A stretch of 64,000 nucleotides of DNA from assembly GCA_018402485.1 (NCBI GenBank), contig JAGYIY010000001.1, positions 186,001-250,000 on the forward strand, read 5' to 3'. A program made the translations under genes and the position numbers. This stretch comes from Roseivirga sp. GTDB taxonomy: Bacteria > Bacteroidota > Bacteroidia > Cytophagales > Cyclobacteriaceae. This document shows, one piece after another, positions 41,501 through 50,600 of the stretch (within the stretch, counting starts at the first letter, position 1; every line of letters starts with the position of its first letter). Under the pieces are notes generated by a model. That model made no database searches and had not been told where the DNA came from. It was given only the letters and a program-made list of their open reading frames with translations.

Positions 41501-43879
41501 GTTTTTACAGCTGGGGTGATGGATACTTCCTACGTTTTCCCACAAGGTCAGGCAGGTATATTTAATGTATCGCTCAACATTACCAACCGCTGTGGACTAG
41601 ACACAACTTTAGTGCAAGAAATTGAAGTGCAAGACATACCGCCACGCCCAACCGTACCCCAGGCCATTGCCCTATGTGAAGGGGATACCCAAGCACTTGA
41701 TGCCATTGCCGGTGAACCTGATAATCCCAATTTCTCTTATGAGTGGACAGATTCTCAAGGCAATGTGGTGAGTACCACAAGAAACTTCACCGTTTCACAA
41801 CAGGAAATTTATACCATTGTGATTACCAATACAGCCGGCTGTTCCAATAGTGCTTCCGTCTTTGTAGGGCCACCTTTTGAAATCAGTTTACCCGAGTCCA
41901 GTATCATTTGTCAAGATAGTGAACTCACATTAGATCCTCAAGTAACTGCAGACAACTATATTTGGACCGTCATAGCCCCTGATAATACAACCCAAACCTT
42001 ACCCAATCAACGCAGAGCAACCGTTGATAGCAGCGTACCGGGCATTTTTACCTATGTGGTTTCCATAGAAGACCCTATTTCAATTGGATGCTTTGTGAAT
42101 GACACGACACAAGTTACCATCAATCCAAAAGCCCAAGCTTTGGTAAACAATATTACCAATACAGCCTGTGGCACCAATGATGGTGGTTTTGACTTTGAAG
42201 TAACCAGCACAGGAAACTACAGTTATGTTGTCAGAGGAAGTGGAAGTGGAGTGGTAGACGAATCTACAAATTTTGATGGGCCGGGAACAGTTAACGTAAA
42301 TAATTTAGCGGCTGATATTTATACCATTGAAATTACCGACAATAGCAGTGGCTGTATCCAAAACATATCTGATATTCAGGTACAAAATGCCCCCCCTGAT
42401 TTTACCATTGACAACGTTGTACCCTCAGATGCTGATTGCAATGTAAGTACAGGATCGTTGCGGGTAACATTGAGTGATGATGTATTCCCGATTACTTACA
42501 CCCTAACCAATACCAATGATGGAACTGTTTTTAACAATACGGTCAATTCAGCCTTAGCAACTACCAATTTCGATTTTGAAGTTTTAAATCTTTTGGGAGG
42601 CACCTATAATCTAGAAGTGGAATCTACGGGAGGTTGCAGTCAAAGTCAAACCGGCATACAGCTCGTGCAACCGCTGCCTGTTGAACTTACAACAGAGCCA
42701 TTTGCAGAAAGATGTGGTGCAAATGCTCCGCTAAGCGTCTCATCCTCTACGGCAGGTGCAAGCTTCAGCTGGTCAGGACCAAATGGCTTTTCCGCAAATG
42801 GGGCCAATGTAAATGTCCCTGAAAGCGGAACCTATACCGTAACGGCAACTGCCCCGGGTGCATGCTCGGTTACGGAAGAAGTGGTGGTAGATTTAACCAT
42901 AGAACCTTTGGTTCAAATCTCCCAAGAAGGTGACGTATGTGAAGGAAGGGTTACTTTGGTAGCAGAGGTAACCAACCCTGAGGAAGGCGCAAATTATAGT
43001 TTTCTTTGGTCTACAGAATCCACTTCCAGTAGCATTACAGTTGATGCTTCAGGTGATTATTCTGTAACGGCTCGAAATGCTGAAAACATATCTTGTTCAG
43101 GCGCTGCGAACATTAGCATCAGTATTCCTGACAAAATTGAAGCAAGTGTAAGCTCAAGCCCTGCTTGTGATGATGGCTCTCCCATTAGTTTGACAGTGAA
43201 TGTTACTGCAGGCAATCCCAATAGCTTTAATTGGACACTTGATGGTCAACCAGCAGGGCAAGGTGCTACCATAGAGGTGAATCAGGAAGGAACTTATGTC
43301 GTTAACATTGCGGATGCTTCTTGTTTCATAGAAAGAAGTTTTACCGTAAGAAGACAAGGCATTCCGGAGGGTCAACTTCCCGATGTTGATTTTTATTGTG
43401 CTACCAGAACCTCCAATCCGATTCTGTTGGCAGGTCGAGGTTTTGCTTCTTACGAGTGGACAAGAAATGGACAGCCTTACCCACAAGGAGGGCAAAACTT
43501 AAACGTAGATGCTCCAGGTGTCTATGTGGTAACGATGACGACAGCCTCGGGCTGTGTTCAAACAGATACGGTGGAAATTATTGAGAGCTGTGATCCTAGG
43601 GTCATTGCACCCAATGCATTCTCTCCTAGCTCCGACCCTCCCAATGATGGTTTCTCTGTTTTCCCGAATGAATTTGTCAGCGATTTTGAAATCTACATTT
43701 ACAACCGTTGGGGCGAACTGATCTTCCAGAGTAGTACTTTGGAATTCAAATGGGATGGTACTTTTAACGGACAATTGGTACCGCTGGGCACTTATCCATA
43801 CGTCATCCGATTTAAATCAAGATTTGAACCTGAAAGAGGGGATTTTGAGCAAAGGGGTTCGGTCACCGTCATCAGGTGA
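38546..43879 (+). CDS. giant secreted type IX cargo, gliding-associated C-terminal domain
   Basis: 1777 residues. Signal peptide (VILSLLAFLLAYSLSGQ), then two related propeller-like regions: about 25-380 (NNWYFTGNNAALTF, LLFYSDGINIYD) and 565-910 (NIWYFGNGAGIDF, VLFYSDGETMWN). They are separated by a Gly-rich linker near 500 and an Ig/PKD-like stretch. Further PKD-like or Ig-like domains with paired Cys fill 920-1680. The end, VIAPNAFSPSSDPPNDGF ... YNRWGELIFQS ... DGTFNGQLVPLGTYPYVI, is the CHU_C/type B sorting signal. It is thus exported by the type IX system and displayed on or released from the surface, perhaps as an adhesin. TTG at 38543 is in frame; ATG 38546 is chosen. Confidence 0.9.
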   Translation: MVISKPRVILSLLAFLLAYSLSGQNFTRNNWYFTGNNAALTFAKFDENKPVLVKDGQALNQSGEKLTVNDPTTGDLLFYSDGINIYDASHQIMNHATNLNSDPNGIQALSASPVPGSNNGDWYYLFVRTASGDINYTIIDMTAQGNRTNGPPVGEVISSEVNIATGIADRGDGMITIGSRDMTEFWLLTQDSRTGLIELIVIPEPGQPFDVAGNLNLTSSAEAMHFAYHRRTGQIVLIPSNNNNIEVLQFTNGGIGGTTIVGARTILNSFQPGETFGGSAGWSTTGNFIYFSRNSATEGQLFRFDMQDERDEATFEAVFDTPLEKSLSLLTGSDSSIYHLYREGGTRLLARINQPDSALNNLSYEAGLFNNQTFESNYFTQFAPEAELTPVVTAVIQNGEICMNNPIQFYPIISPSTAIPSSFTWEFQPSGSTSNLQSPIQTFEQEGVLMASLAVEINGLTYTDMITAQIEPNDLQVSLSDTTICPGETLMLDAEPQQNGQGQGGGAGGGGGGATGGPFEYLWNTGETSSSIEVTEAGNYWVVVTPSDGCPVYATARVQVYGEENRTANIWYFGNGAGIDFNEVEGLDPPPRSITDPHAMNAPEGTSTISDANGDVLFYSDGETMWNRENEEMPNGTEIGGDNVSTQSVMIIPFVDDETLYYVFTTQEVYGENTFELKYSVVDMKEDVGLGDVILKDVVLYSRSTERLAAIESGDGYWLISHEYGNNTFRSYGITTEGITTPFLSSAGAVHSFNDPLSGQGGMKFSSDGERVAVALVEGSADFVEVFDFEPTTGRIVEMEFRLDLNEGEDLNDEVYDVHFSPGGGKLFASLNNRNGGSVGGRIIEYRVDSLSTEESRLASKTNITTNTNINANIGQIQTGPDGNLYVAVEVPGNPGATNFVSSISAVDDTLGTSTFSPQIVALTTGNSRLGLPNFVQNSADPQQEPSLSAPQLVCVEEEVPLSGTGTSDIDEFAWTITNQDDNSTVFTAGVMDTSYVFPQGQAGIFNVSLNITNRCGLDTTLVQEIEVQDIPPRPTVPQAIALCEGDTQALDAIAGEPDNPNFSYEWTDSQGNVVSTTRNFTVSQQEIYTIVITNTAGCSNSASVFVGPPFEISLPESSIICQDSELTLDPQVTADNYIWTVIAPDNTTQTLPNQRRATVDSSVPGIFTYVVSIEDPISIGCFVNDTTQVTINPKAQALVNNITNTACGTNDGGFDFEVTSTGNYSYVVRGSGSGVVDESTNFDGPGTVNVNNLAADIYTIEITDNSSGCIQNISDIQVQNAPPDFTIDNVVPSDADCNVSTGSLRVTLSDDVFPITYTLTNTNDGTVFNNTVNSALATTNFDFEVLNLLGGTYNLEVESTGGCSQSQTGIQLVQPLPVELTTEPFAERCGANAPLSVSSSTAGASFSWSGPNGFSANGANVNVPESGTYTVTATAPGACSVTEEVVVDLTIEPLVQISQEGDVCEGRVTLVAEVTNPEEGANYSFLWSTESTSSSITVDASGDYSVTARNAENISCSGAANISISIPDKIEASVSSSPACDDGSPISLTVNVTAGNPNSFNWTLDGQPAGQGATIEVNQEGTYVVNIADASCFIERSFTVRRQGIPEGQLPDVDFYCATRTSNPILLAGRGFASYEWTRNGQPYPQGGQNLNVDAPGVYVVTMTTASGCVQTDTVEIIESCDPRVIAPNAFSPSSDPPNDGFSVFPNEFVSDFEIYIYNRWGELIFQSSTLEFKWDGTFNGQLVPLGTYPYVIRFKSRFEPERGDFEQRGSVTVIR

Positions 43880-43905
43880 CCCTACCTTGTCTTTCGTTTT
43901 ACGTT

Positions 43906-45093
43906 TTATTCCGAAAGTGCAGCCACACCAGGAAGCGTTTTCCCTTCCATGTATTCCAGCAAAGCTCCTCCACCGGTCGAGACGTAAGAAACCTGATCTC
44001 CGTAGCCTAAGGAGTTGACAGCGGCAGCAGAATCTCCACCACCAATTAACGAAAAGGCTCCATTTTCAGTAGCACTCACAATGGCCTCTGCTACGGCCTT
44101 CGTGCCTTGGGCAAAATTTTCCATTTCAAAAACACCCATTGGTCCATTCCATAAAATGGTTTTTGATTTTTTGATAATCCCAGCAAAAACTTCAGCAGCT
44201 TGTGGTCCAATGTCGAGCCCCATCCAACCCTCTTCAATTGCATGATTCATGGCTACTTTGGAATGGGCATCGTTCTTAAAATCATCGGCTATTACCGAAT
44301 CTATGGGCAAATCTAAACTTACACCTAAATCTTTTGCCTTTTGAATTAACGATTTGGCCAAATCTAATTTATCTTCTTCTACCAACGAGTTCCCAATGCT
44401 TCCGCCCATGGCTTTGAAAAAAGTATAAGACATTCCACCACCAATGATCAAGTGATCCACTCGATCCAATAGTTGTTCAATGATAAGAATTTTATCAGAA
44501 ATTTTTGCCCCACCCATGATGGCTGTGAGTGGCTTTTCACCTGTTTCCAATACCTTTTTAGCATTCTCAAGTTCAGCCTTCATTACAAAACCACAGCCTT
44601 TTTGCTGGAAAAAACGAGCTATCACGGCTGTAGAAGCATGGGCTCGGTGAGCCGTTCCAAAAGCATCGTTAATGTAAATGTCACCGTGAGCAGATAGTTT
44701 CTCTGCAAAAGCTTCATCGCCCTGTTTCTCTTCCTTATAAAAGCGAAGATTCTCAAGAAGCAACACTTGTCTGGCTGTCAACGCTTTTGATTTTTCGAAG
44801 GCTTGCTCCGATATACAATCTGCAGCAAAGTCAACCTTGGTATTCAGTGCCGCAGTAAGGTGTGCAACAATATGCTTCAATGAGTACTTATCTTCAGGTG
44901 CATCTTTGGGTCTTCCCATATGAGACATTAACACTACTGATCCACCTGCCTCTAAAATGTGTGAAATGGTTGGTAAAGCAGCTTTGATCCGTGTGTCGTC
45001 GGTGATTTCATGATTGGCATTCAGAGGCACATTAAAATCTACCCTAATCAGTACTCTTTTTCCTTGAAAGTCAAAATCTTCTATGGTTTTCAT
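43906..45093 (-). CDS. pgk: phosphoglycerate kinase
   Basis: Glycolytic enzyme forming ATP and 3-phosphoglycerate. 395 residues: RVLIRVDFNVPLN near the N terminus, GGSVVLMSHMGRPKD, NDAFGTAHRAHAS, MGGAKISDKILII, and the C-terminal nucleotide loop SLIGGGDSAAAV plus VSTGGGALLEYMEG. ATG start. It follows 5 bases after the Sua5 gene on the same strand. Confidence 0.96.
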   Translation of the reverse strand: MKTIEDFDFQGKRVLIRVDFNVPLNANHEITDDTRIKAALPTISHILEAGGSVVLMSHMGRPKDAPEDKYSLKHIVAHLTAALNTKVDFAADCISEQAFEKSKALTARQVLLLENLRFYKEEKQGDEAFAEKLSAHGDIYINDAFGTAHRAHASTAVIARFFQQKGCGFVMKAELENAKKVLETGEKPLTAIMGGAKISDKILIIEQLLDRVDHLIIGGGMSYTFFKAMGGSIGNSLVEEDKLDLAKSLIQKAKDLGVSLDLPIDSVIADDFKNDAHSKVAMNHAIEEGWMGLDIGPQAAEVFAGIIKKSKTILWNGPMGVFEMENFAQGTKAVAEAIVSATENGAFSLIGGGDSAAAVNSLGYGDQVSYVSTGGGALLEYMEGKTLPGVAALSE

Positions 45094-45098
45094 GTTTA

Positions 45099-46058
45099 TT
45101 ATTTCGCTGTTGCTCGTTTAATTCTATCATTGATGGCCCTTCCCAATCCATGATTTGGGGCGTTTTCAACCCAAATGCTTTTAATCTCAGGCCTTTCATC
45201 CAAATTTCGGAAAGCTGCAAAAAACTCCTTGGCTGCCGCGTCCACATCTCCTGTTGGCGAGAGCACAATCTGATTTTGCTTTGGTATCTCTTTTCGCGTA
45301 TGTTGAAAGACCACTGCCCCAATTTCCGAAAAATCCTCGAAGTCTTTCATATTCACTTCATCAATCTTAACAATCGATTTCTTAGGTGCATAATGACTTT
45401 TGAGCATACCTGGAGCAGCTGGAGAAGAAGAGGAGTGTGAAGCAACAGCTACCTTCCCTATAACAGCCTCAATGTTTTCCAAGGATAAACCTCCCAACCG
45501 TAAAATCTTAGGAGATGCTTCTATTAAACTTATTATAGTTGATTCTATACCTACACCACAAGCACCGCCATCTAAAATATAGTCGACTTGATCGTTGAGT
45601 TGATCCTGAACATGTTGGGCATTGGTTGGGCTAACGTAACCAAAGGGGTTAGCACTGGGAGCAGCCAGAGGGAAATCCAATTGTTTTAATAAACTAAGTG
45701 TTAGTGGATGATTTGGGATTCTCACTGCTACCGTATCCAATCCGGAAGTGACTAAATCGGGGATGATCTTCTTTTTGAGTAAGAGCAATGTCAAAGGTCC
45801 GGGCCAAAAAGCGTCGGCTAGCTCATTGATCCATTTTGAAGGGAGCTGGGCGAAATGAGCGATCTCATTAATATGGTGCGTATGTACTATCAAAGGATCG
45901 AAAGCTGGTCTATTTTTAGCTTTAAAAATAGATAAAACAGCCTTTTGGTTAAGGGCATTTCCTGCTAATCCATAAACTGTTTCTGTAGGTATAGAAACCA
46001 ATTTACCTGCTTGCAAAAGCTGTTTGGCTTTGTCTGTTGAATCTCCAATTAAGGCCAT
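45099..46058 (-). CDS. sua5: L-threonylcarbamoyladenylate synthase (Sua5/YciO/YrdC)
   Basis: Makes threonylcarbamoyl-AMP for the t6A37 modification of ANN-decoding tRNAs. About 319 residues: an N-terminal YrdC domain (SIPTETVYGLAGNAL, KAKNRPAFDPLIVH, APSANPFGYVSPT, STIISL) and a C-terminal Sua5 domain after a linker (SPAAPGMLKSHYAPKK). The presence of that domain makes it Sua5 rather than TsaC. The ATG at 46058 overlaps the upstream TPR gene stop by one base (TAATG) and is preferred to a TTG at 46070. Confidence 0.93.
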   Translation of the reverse strand: MALIGDSTDKAKQLLQAGKLVSIPTETVYGLAGNALNQKAVLSIFKAKNRPAFDPLIVHTHHINEIAHFAQLPSKWINELADAFWPGPLTLLLLKKKIIPDLVTSGLDTVAVRIPNHPLTLSLLKQLDFPLAAPSANPFGYVSPTNAQHVQDQLNDQVDYILDGGACGVGIESTIISLIEASPKILRLGGLSLENIEAVIGKVAVASHSSSSPAAPGMLKSHYAPKKSIVKIDEVNMKDFEDFSEIGAVVFQHTRKEIPKQNQIVLSPTGDVDAAAKEFFAAFRNLDERPEIKSIWVENAPNHGLGRAINDRIKRATAK

Positions 46059-46771
46059 TATTGCATACAATTATCCACAAAAGCTTCCGTGGCCGATGAG
46101 AATTTAAGCCGTTGTGCACTTTCCAAGTACTGGCATCCTTCCAACTGGTTACCATTGGTTAACTCTGCTAAACCCAACCAATAATAGGCCTCGGCCATTT
46201 GACCGTCTAACTCAATCGCTTTCTTTAAATCGTACATGGCATCTGTTGGATTATTGATACGCAGTTCTGTTTTCCCTTTATTCAAATAGACCAAGGCACT
46301 CTGTGGGTTGATTTCAAGGGCGAGCTCAAAATCCAACAGCGCTCGGTCAAATTCACCATACTTGTAGAGAATAGCTCCCCGGTTGATATAGGCGTCAACA
46401 ATATCGGGCCTCATTTTTATAACGTAGTCAAAGTCAAGCATGGCTTCACTATCTTTTCCCATCAATCGATAGGCATTACCACGATTAAAAAAGGCTTGAT
46501 AAGAGGCAGTATCTACATTAATTGCTTTTGTTAAGAACTCTAAGGAGGCTTCGAATCGTTCTAGTCTCTGCAGGGCCACACCTTTCGCATTGAGGGCAAT
46601 ATAATTTTGAGGATTTATCTCCAATGCAGCATCCAATTTAGACAAGGCTTCTTCGTATTTTTCTTGAGACATAAATACCCTCCCCGCTTCGATAAGTTCT
46701 TGCGTATTTGGAGAGCAATGCCAGAGTAACAAAGAAAGTGTAGCAATTAGGAGTTGATTATTTCTATGCAT
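46058..46771 (-). CDS. TPR-repeat lipoprotein
   Basis: About 237 residues. A hydrophobic leader ends in LLLWHCSPN, a weak lipobox with Cys, followed by tandem tetratricopeptide repeats: YEEALSKLDAALEINPQNY, FEASLEFLTKAI, EAMLDFDYVIKMRPDIVDA, FDRALLDFELALEINPQSA, DAMYDLKKAIELDG. TPR arrays bind partner proteins; none is indicated here. The frame opens at a GTG (46789), but the ATG at 46771 (MHRNNQLL) begins the leader and is chosen. Translationally linked to sua5. Confidence 0.85.
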   Translation of the reverse strand: MHRNNQLLIATLSLLLWHCSPNTQELIEAGRVFMSQEKYEEALSKLDAALEINPQNYIALNAKGVALQRLERFEASLEFLTKAINVDTASYQAFFNRGNAYRLMGKDSEAMLDFDYVIKMRPDIVDAYINRGAILYKYGEFDRALLDFELALEINPQSALVYLNKGKTELRINNPTDAMYDLKKAIELDGQMAEAYYWLGLAELTNGNQLEGCQYLESAQRLKFSSATEAFVDNCMQ

Positions 46772-46821
46772 GAGCCTAAGTATTAACACAAAGATAAGAT
46801 TACAAATAGAGGATTAATAAG

Positions 46822-49665
46822 TTAACGCCTTAAGATCACCTTCGCACCTAAATTTTGATCAAGGTAAGTTATGCGTACTACATAGATACCATCGCTCACT
46901 GGATGTCCATTAACATTCGTTCCATCCCAGAAGAATTCATTTTCTCCAGTGAAGGCCAATGCATTGGCAACCGTTTTTACCAATTTACCAGAGGTATCAT
47001 AAACCCTAAATAAAATAAACTGTGTTTGTGGTACTGAAATTTTTACAGTTACATCCTTACTAAATGGATTCGGGTATATATTATCAATGCTAAATTCATC
47101 AGCAGCTATCAAATCTGAATCTTCAAAGACACTTGGAATCGTTGTTGTGTATAGCCCATTACCGTGAGTAGCTACAACAGCTTTACCATCTACTCTACGA
47201 AAATCCATCATACTCACTACTGAGTTCCCTATTCCATTTGGGGATTCTTGCTGCCAATTGGTACGCTCTCCATCTACAAGCAAGGCGCTGTACAAACCAG
47301 TGCTAGTCCCTGCAAAATACTCCACCCCTCCTTCCGATTTTGGAACTATATTTACCCATCTGACAGAAGGGCCATTTCCCGTGCCATCAGCATTTTCTTC
47401 AAGGTTTCCCGAAACATCAATAAAATTTTGACCGCCATCTTCAGAAAGAAAAATACTTCTTACACCATAATTTGAAAAAGCCACCATGATTCTATTCGCA
47501 TTTGTGGGATCTATTGCGATAGAACTAACATAGCCTTCATTAGGAAACCCCGAACTTGTTATTTCAAATGTTTCTCGAAGAGAGGAGTTAGCGTTAAAAA
47601 CTTTAAAAAGGCTCCCCCTAGAGGTGCCATAAATAAGTATATTTCTTGGTGATGTTGATATTTGCAATGCCGAAACTACCCCCTCATTTTCTCTTAGTTG
47701 GGTTTGATCAATGCGTTCCCAATTCAACGATTGTGCTTGCTGTTGCCCTGCTGGTATTTGTGATAAATTACGATTGTACCAAACAAAATCTCCACCCGCC
47801 AAATACATTCTGTTCGCATTATTCGGATCCAAAACAAAAGGATTTATAAATAAGTAGGGTTGCGAGGGGTTAGAGCCACCTCCAACTGGATCCACGCGTG
47901 CAAAAGTAGTTATCTCGCCACTTTTGTTTAGGGTTAATCTAAAAATGCGCGCATTTTGAAAAGACATATAATAATAAATACCAAAAGGGGTAGAACCTGT
48001 ATAGCCGCCATCACCACCTAATACATTTATACCATTAGCCTGCAAAGCATCGTTATTAAAGGTTAACAAAGAGCCATTATCCTGAGTACCCCCAAAAACA
48101 AAATCATCTTGAACAAAGCGACTAAAAGTAGCTGAATAAAATTGTGTAGTTATAAACCCATTGTTTAGGGAGCGGTAACTCACTTGTTGCGCTCTATTAT
48201 TATTTGTTACAAAAATACCTCCATCATTTGCGGTATACATCACATCCTGATTAGAAGGTAGAAAGACAATGGCGTGCTGGTCTGGATGATGATTCTCATA
48301 AAGCTCAACGTTTTCTGCTTCGGGGTCATACCCTCCTATCCATGTGGTATTATTTTGCGACTGAAAACCATCCGTAGATCGATATAAATTTGTTCCTCCT
48401 ACGTAGACAATGTCTGGATTATTGGGGTGAACTTCAATGACTAAATTGTACGAGTTTTGCGTATCTAGCTGTTCTATACCGTTTGATCCATTTGGTAAGT
48501 TGGTAGATAAATCTTCAAACTGTCCGCCTTCCTCAAATCTAAACAAACCTGTTCTACCATCCCTGATGGCAGCCAAAAAATAAACAATCTCCGGCCGGGA
48601 AGGCGATGAACCTATTTCTACGCGCTGCGTAGGTAAATTAACAAAAGAAGCAATTCGTGTCCATTGCTCACCATCTTCAGACCTCCACACACCTGCTTTA
48701 GTTGATAGCAAAACGTTATCACTAGTTTCACTACTCAAGGTAGCATAAAACACTCCACTTGATGTTCGATGAATGTCTGTATAAAATATGGTAGGGATTT
48801 CATTTAAATCAGAATTTGCGGGAAGATTCAACCGATCATCACCTAACACGGTAGTCCATGTAGCACCGCCATCTGTTGAGCGCACAATGCCACCAAAAAC
48901 AGCAGCTAGTATCTCATCATCGCCTCCATTGGGGTTCGTGGTTATATCCCAAATGTATTGAAAGGGTGATGTAAAAGAACCGGGCTGATTGATGCTCGTA
49001 GCAGGTAACAACTCCCATGATTGGCCGTTGTTAGTCGATTTAAAAATACCATCTCCACGAAAAGGTGCCCCTGCTGCTCTTGATGAGTTTCCGACCAACT
49101 CTCCGGTACCATAATACCAGATATTTTCCATCCCGGGTTTTACATTTTGGGTAATGGCTGTAACGCTTTGAAGTTGATCAACGGTGGTAGTTTTTGTCCA
49201 GCTCTCCCCCGAATCTGTACTTCTCCACATACCACCTGAAACACCTCCTGCCAAGATGATTTGTTCGTTTAGTACATCTAAAGCCAATGCCCTTGTGCGG
49301 CCCCCAATGTTGTACGGGCCAATAGACTTCCAGTCCAAAAGTTGTGAAACCTGTTGTTGCTCGGAATCTTCTTGAGAAAATTGAAAACGATCTCTTATAT
49401 TTTCAGCCAACACCTCCTTTGCGAAGGACAATTCCTTTTGCCGTATGTTAGGGGGAATTGTACCGGTCTTAGGGTCTGCTTGTATTTGATGCATATAGTC
49501 TTGACGAGACTGAACATCTTCCTTCATGAAGAAGCGAGACTCCGGGGCTTCAATGATAATATCTTTAGCACCCGATTTCGGTTGATAAAAACCCATGAAG
49601 AGCGAAACAGACATGTAAACGCCAAGTAGTATGAATCCGTAGCTTGTTTTACCTTTTATGTTCAT
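46822..49665 (-). CDS. secreted BNR/sortilin-repeat protein with type IX sorting domain
   Basis: 947 residues. N-terminal hydrophobic segment (YGFILLGVYMSVSLFMGFY), a propeller rich in Asp-box motifs (MWRSTDSGESWTKT, IFKSTNNGQSWELL, IVRSTDGGATWTTV, FLSEDGGQNFIDV), and a C-terminal type A sorting domain: IDNIYPNPFSKDVTVKIS, YDTSGKLVKTV, FFWDGTNVNG, and a final KVILRR. It is exported by the type IX system. Asp-box propellers occur in sialidases and sortilins, but no catalytic set was identified. The ATG overlaps the Nudix gene end by 4 bases. Confidence 0.9.
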   Translation of the reverse strand: MNIKGKTSYGFILLGVYMSVSLFMGFYQPKSGAKDIIIEAPESRFFMKEDVQSRQDYMHQIQADPKTGTIPPNIRQKELSFAKEVLAENIRDRFQFSQEDSEQQQVSQLLDWKSIGPYNIGGRTRALALDVLNEQIILAGGVSGGMWRSTDSGESWTKTTTVDQLQSVTAITQNVKPGMENIWYYGTGELVGNSSRAAGAPFRGDGIFKSTNNGQSWELLPATSINQPGSFTSPFQYIWDITTNPNGGDDEILAAVFGGIVRSTDGGATWTTVLGDDRLNLPANSDLNEIPTIFYTDIHRTSSGVFYATLSSETSDNVLLSTKAGVWRSEDGEQWTRIASFVNLPTQRVEIGSSPSRPEIVYFLAAIRDGRTGLFRFEEGGQFEDLSTNLPNGSNGIEQLDTQNSYNLVIEVHPNNPDIVYVGGTNLYRSTDGFQSQNNTTWIGGYDPEAENVELYENHHPDQHAIVFLPSNQDVMYTANDGGIFVTNNNRAQQVSYRSLNNGFITTQFYSATFSRFVQDDFVFGGTQDNGSLLTFNNDALQANGINVLGGDGGYTGSTPFGIYYYMSFQNARIFRLTLNKSGEITTFARVDPVGGGSNPSQPYLFINPFVLDPNNANRMYLAGGDFVWYNRNLSQIPAGQQQAQSLNWERIDQTQLRENEGVVSALQISTSPRNILIYGTSRGSLFKVFNANSSLRETFEITSSGFPNEGYVSSIAIDPTNANRIMVAFSNYGVRSIFLSEDGGQNFIDVSGNLEENADGTGNGPSVRWVNIVPKSEGGVEYFAGTSTGLYSALLVDGERTNWQQESPNGIGNSVVSMMDFRRVDGKAVVATHGNGLYTTTIPSVFEDSDLIAADEFSIDNIYPNPFSKDVTVKISVPQTQFILFRVYDTSGKLVKTVANALAFTGENEFFWDGTNVNGHPVSDGIYVVRITYLDQNLGAKVILRR

Positions 49666-50246
49666 TTGTTTTCGGTTGCTAAGGTCGTATATATTCCCAG
49701 CACTTTCTTATTCATTCTCTGAATAGAGGCATTTTCTAAAGTTTTCTCAATGTCTGCCCAATCAACCCATTTCATTGCTATTGACTCATGATTGGGAGCA
49801 AGGTTTTCATTTGCATCGGCTTCAAACAAAAAACGCACATCAAAATGCTCGTGAGTGGCCTCATTTTTTTGGGCAGGAATGGTATGAATATCAATATCGA
49901 AAATTTGATGATGGTTACATTGAAAATTCGTGAGGCCAGATTCTTCTCGAAGCTCTTTTGCAGCCACACGTAATAAATGCTGATCACCATCTGCATGACC
50001 TCCCACCTGAAGCCATTTATTGAGTTTTTTATGGTGTGTTAAAAGTGCTTTCTCCGCTTTTCGATCTACCACCCATGCAGATGCGGTAAAATGTGCAAGA
50101 GACAAGGTTCTATGAAAGCAGGATTCACCATGCCTATCAAGTAAATGGAGCATCTTCTGTTTGAAGTCCTGCTCTTCTAAAGATACAGGATGGTAAGCCC
50201 CTAAGGCATTTTTTAAAGAGAATTTAGAATTCAGTGAGAATAACAT
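49662..50246 (-). CDS. Nudix hydrolase
   Basis: 194 residues. The Nudix box is GGHADGDQHLLRVAAKELREE, continuing SGL, with the REExExGL core in slightly extended form. Family enzymes split nucleoside diphosphates linked to another group; the substrate is unknown. The N terminus (FSLKNALGAY, FKQKMLHLLDRHGESCFHR, AHFTASAWVV) matches a common Bacteroidota Nudix type. The ATG at 50246 makes a 23-base overlap with the upstream gene. It overlaps the next gene by 4 bases. Confidence 0.88.
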   Translation of the reverse strand: MLFSLNSKFSLKNALGAYHPVSLEEQDFKQKMLHLLDRHGESCFHRTLSLAHFTASAWVVDRKAEKALLTHHKKLNKWLQVGGHADGDQHLLRVAAKELREESGLTNFQCNHHQIFDIDIHTIPAQKNEATHEHFDVRFLFEADANENLAPNHESIAMKWVDWADIEKTLENASIQRMNKKVLGIYTTLATENK

Positions 50247-50595
50247 TGGCTTTGTTCATTTTCATTTTCTCTAAATTCCCAATAATCACTCCACCGCCTG
50301 TATTGGTTAAATCGTCCTTTGAGGCCAAGACAAAATACTCATCTAGTTCCAATTTTTTGAATATGACAAATCCCTTTCGATTGGCTATCGCTTTTTCTTG
50401 AACTGGGTTTGTTTCATTCAAGTAATCTGCTTTATTCTTAAACAAAGTCACCTCTGCCCCGGGAATAACATTCCCTAGTTCGTCCAGTACGGTGATCTTT
50501 AGCTTTGTAGAAAAAATTTGTGCTTTAGACTCTGAATTCACGACAAGGGCAAAACAGAAAAATAAAATAAGGGTTAAAAGTATTTTCTTCATCAT
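50224..50595 (-). CDS. secreted protein with carboxypeptidase-regulatory-like domain
   Basis: 123 residues with a signal peptide (KILLTLILFFCFALVVNSESKAQ). The mature part TKLKITVLDELGNVIPGAEVTLFKN ... KGFVIFKKLELDEYFVLA is a single transthyretin-like/CarboxypepD-regulatory beta-sandwich domain of the kind found in Bacteroidota surface proteins. No catalytic residues are expected. Two ATGs in a row (50595 and 50592) are possible starts. 5 bases separate it from the upstream unknown gene. Confidence 0.75.
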   Translation of the reverse strand: MMKKILLTLILFFCFALVVNSESKAQIFSTKLKITVLDELGNVIPGAEVTLFKNKADYLNETNPVQEKAIANRKGFVIFKKLELDEYFVLASKDDLTNTGGGVIIGNLEKMKMNKANVILTEF

Positions 50596-50600
50596 GCTGT

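Noticed and set aside
41548..41780. Minus-strand open frames inside the giant secreted protein gene
   Set aside because: Shadows of the strongly coding plus strand; no start context and no family features.
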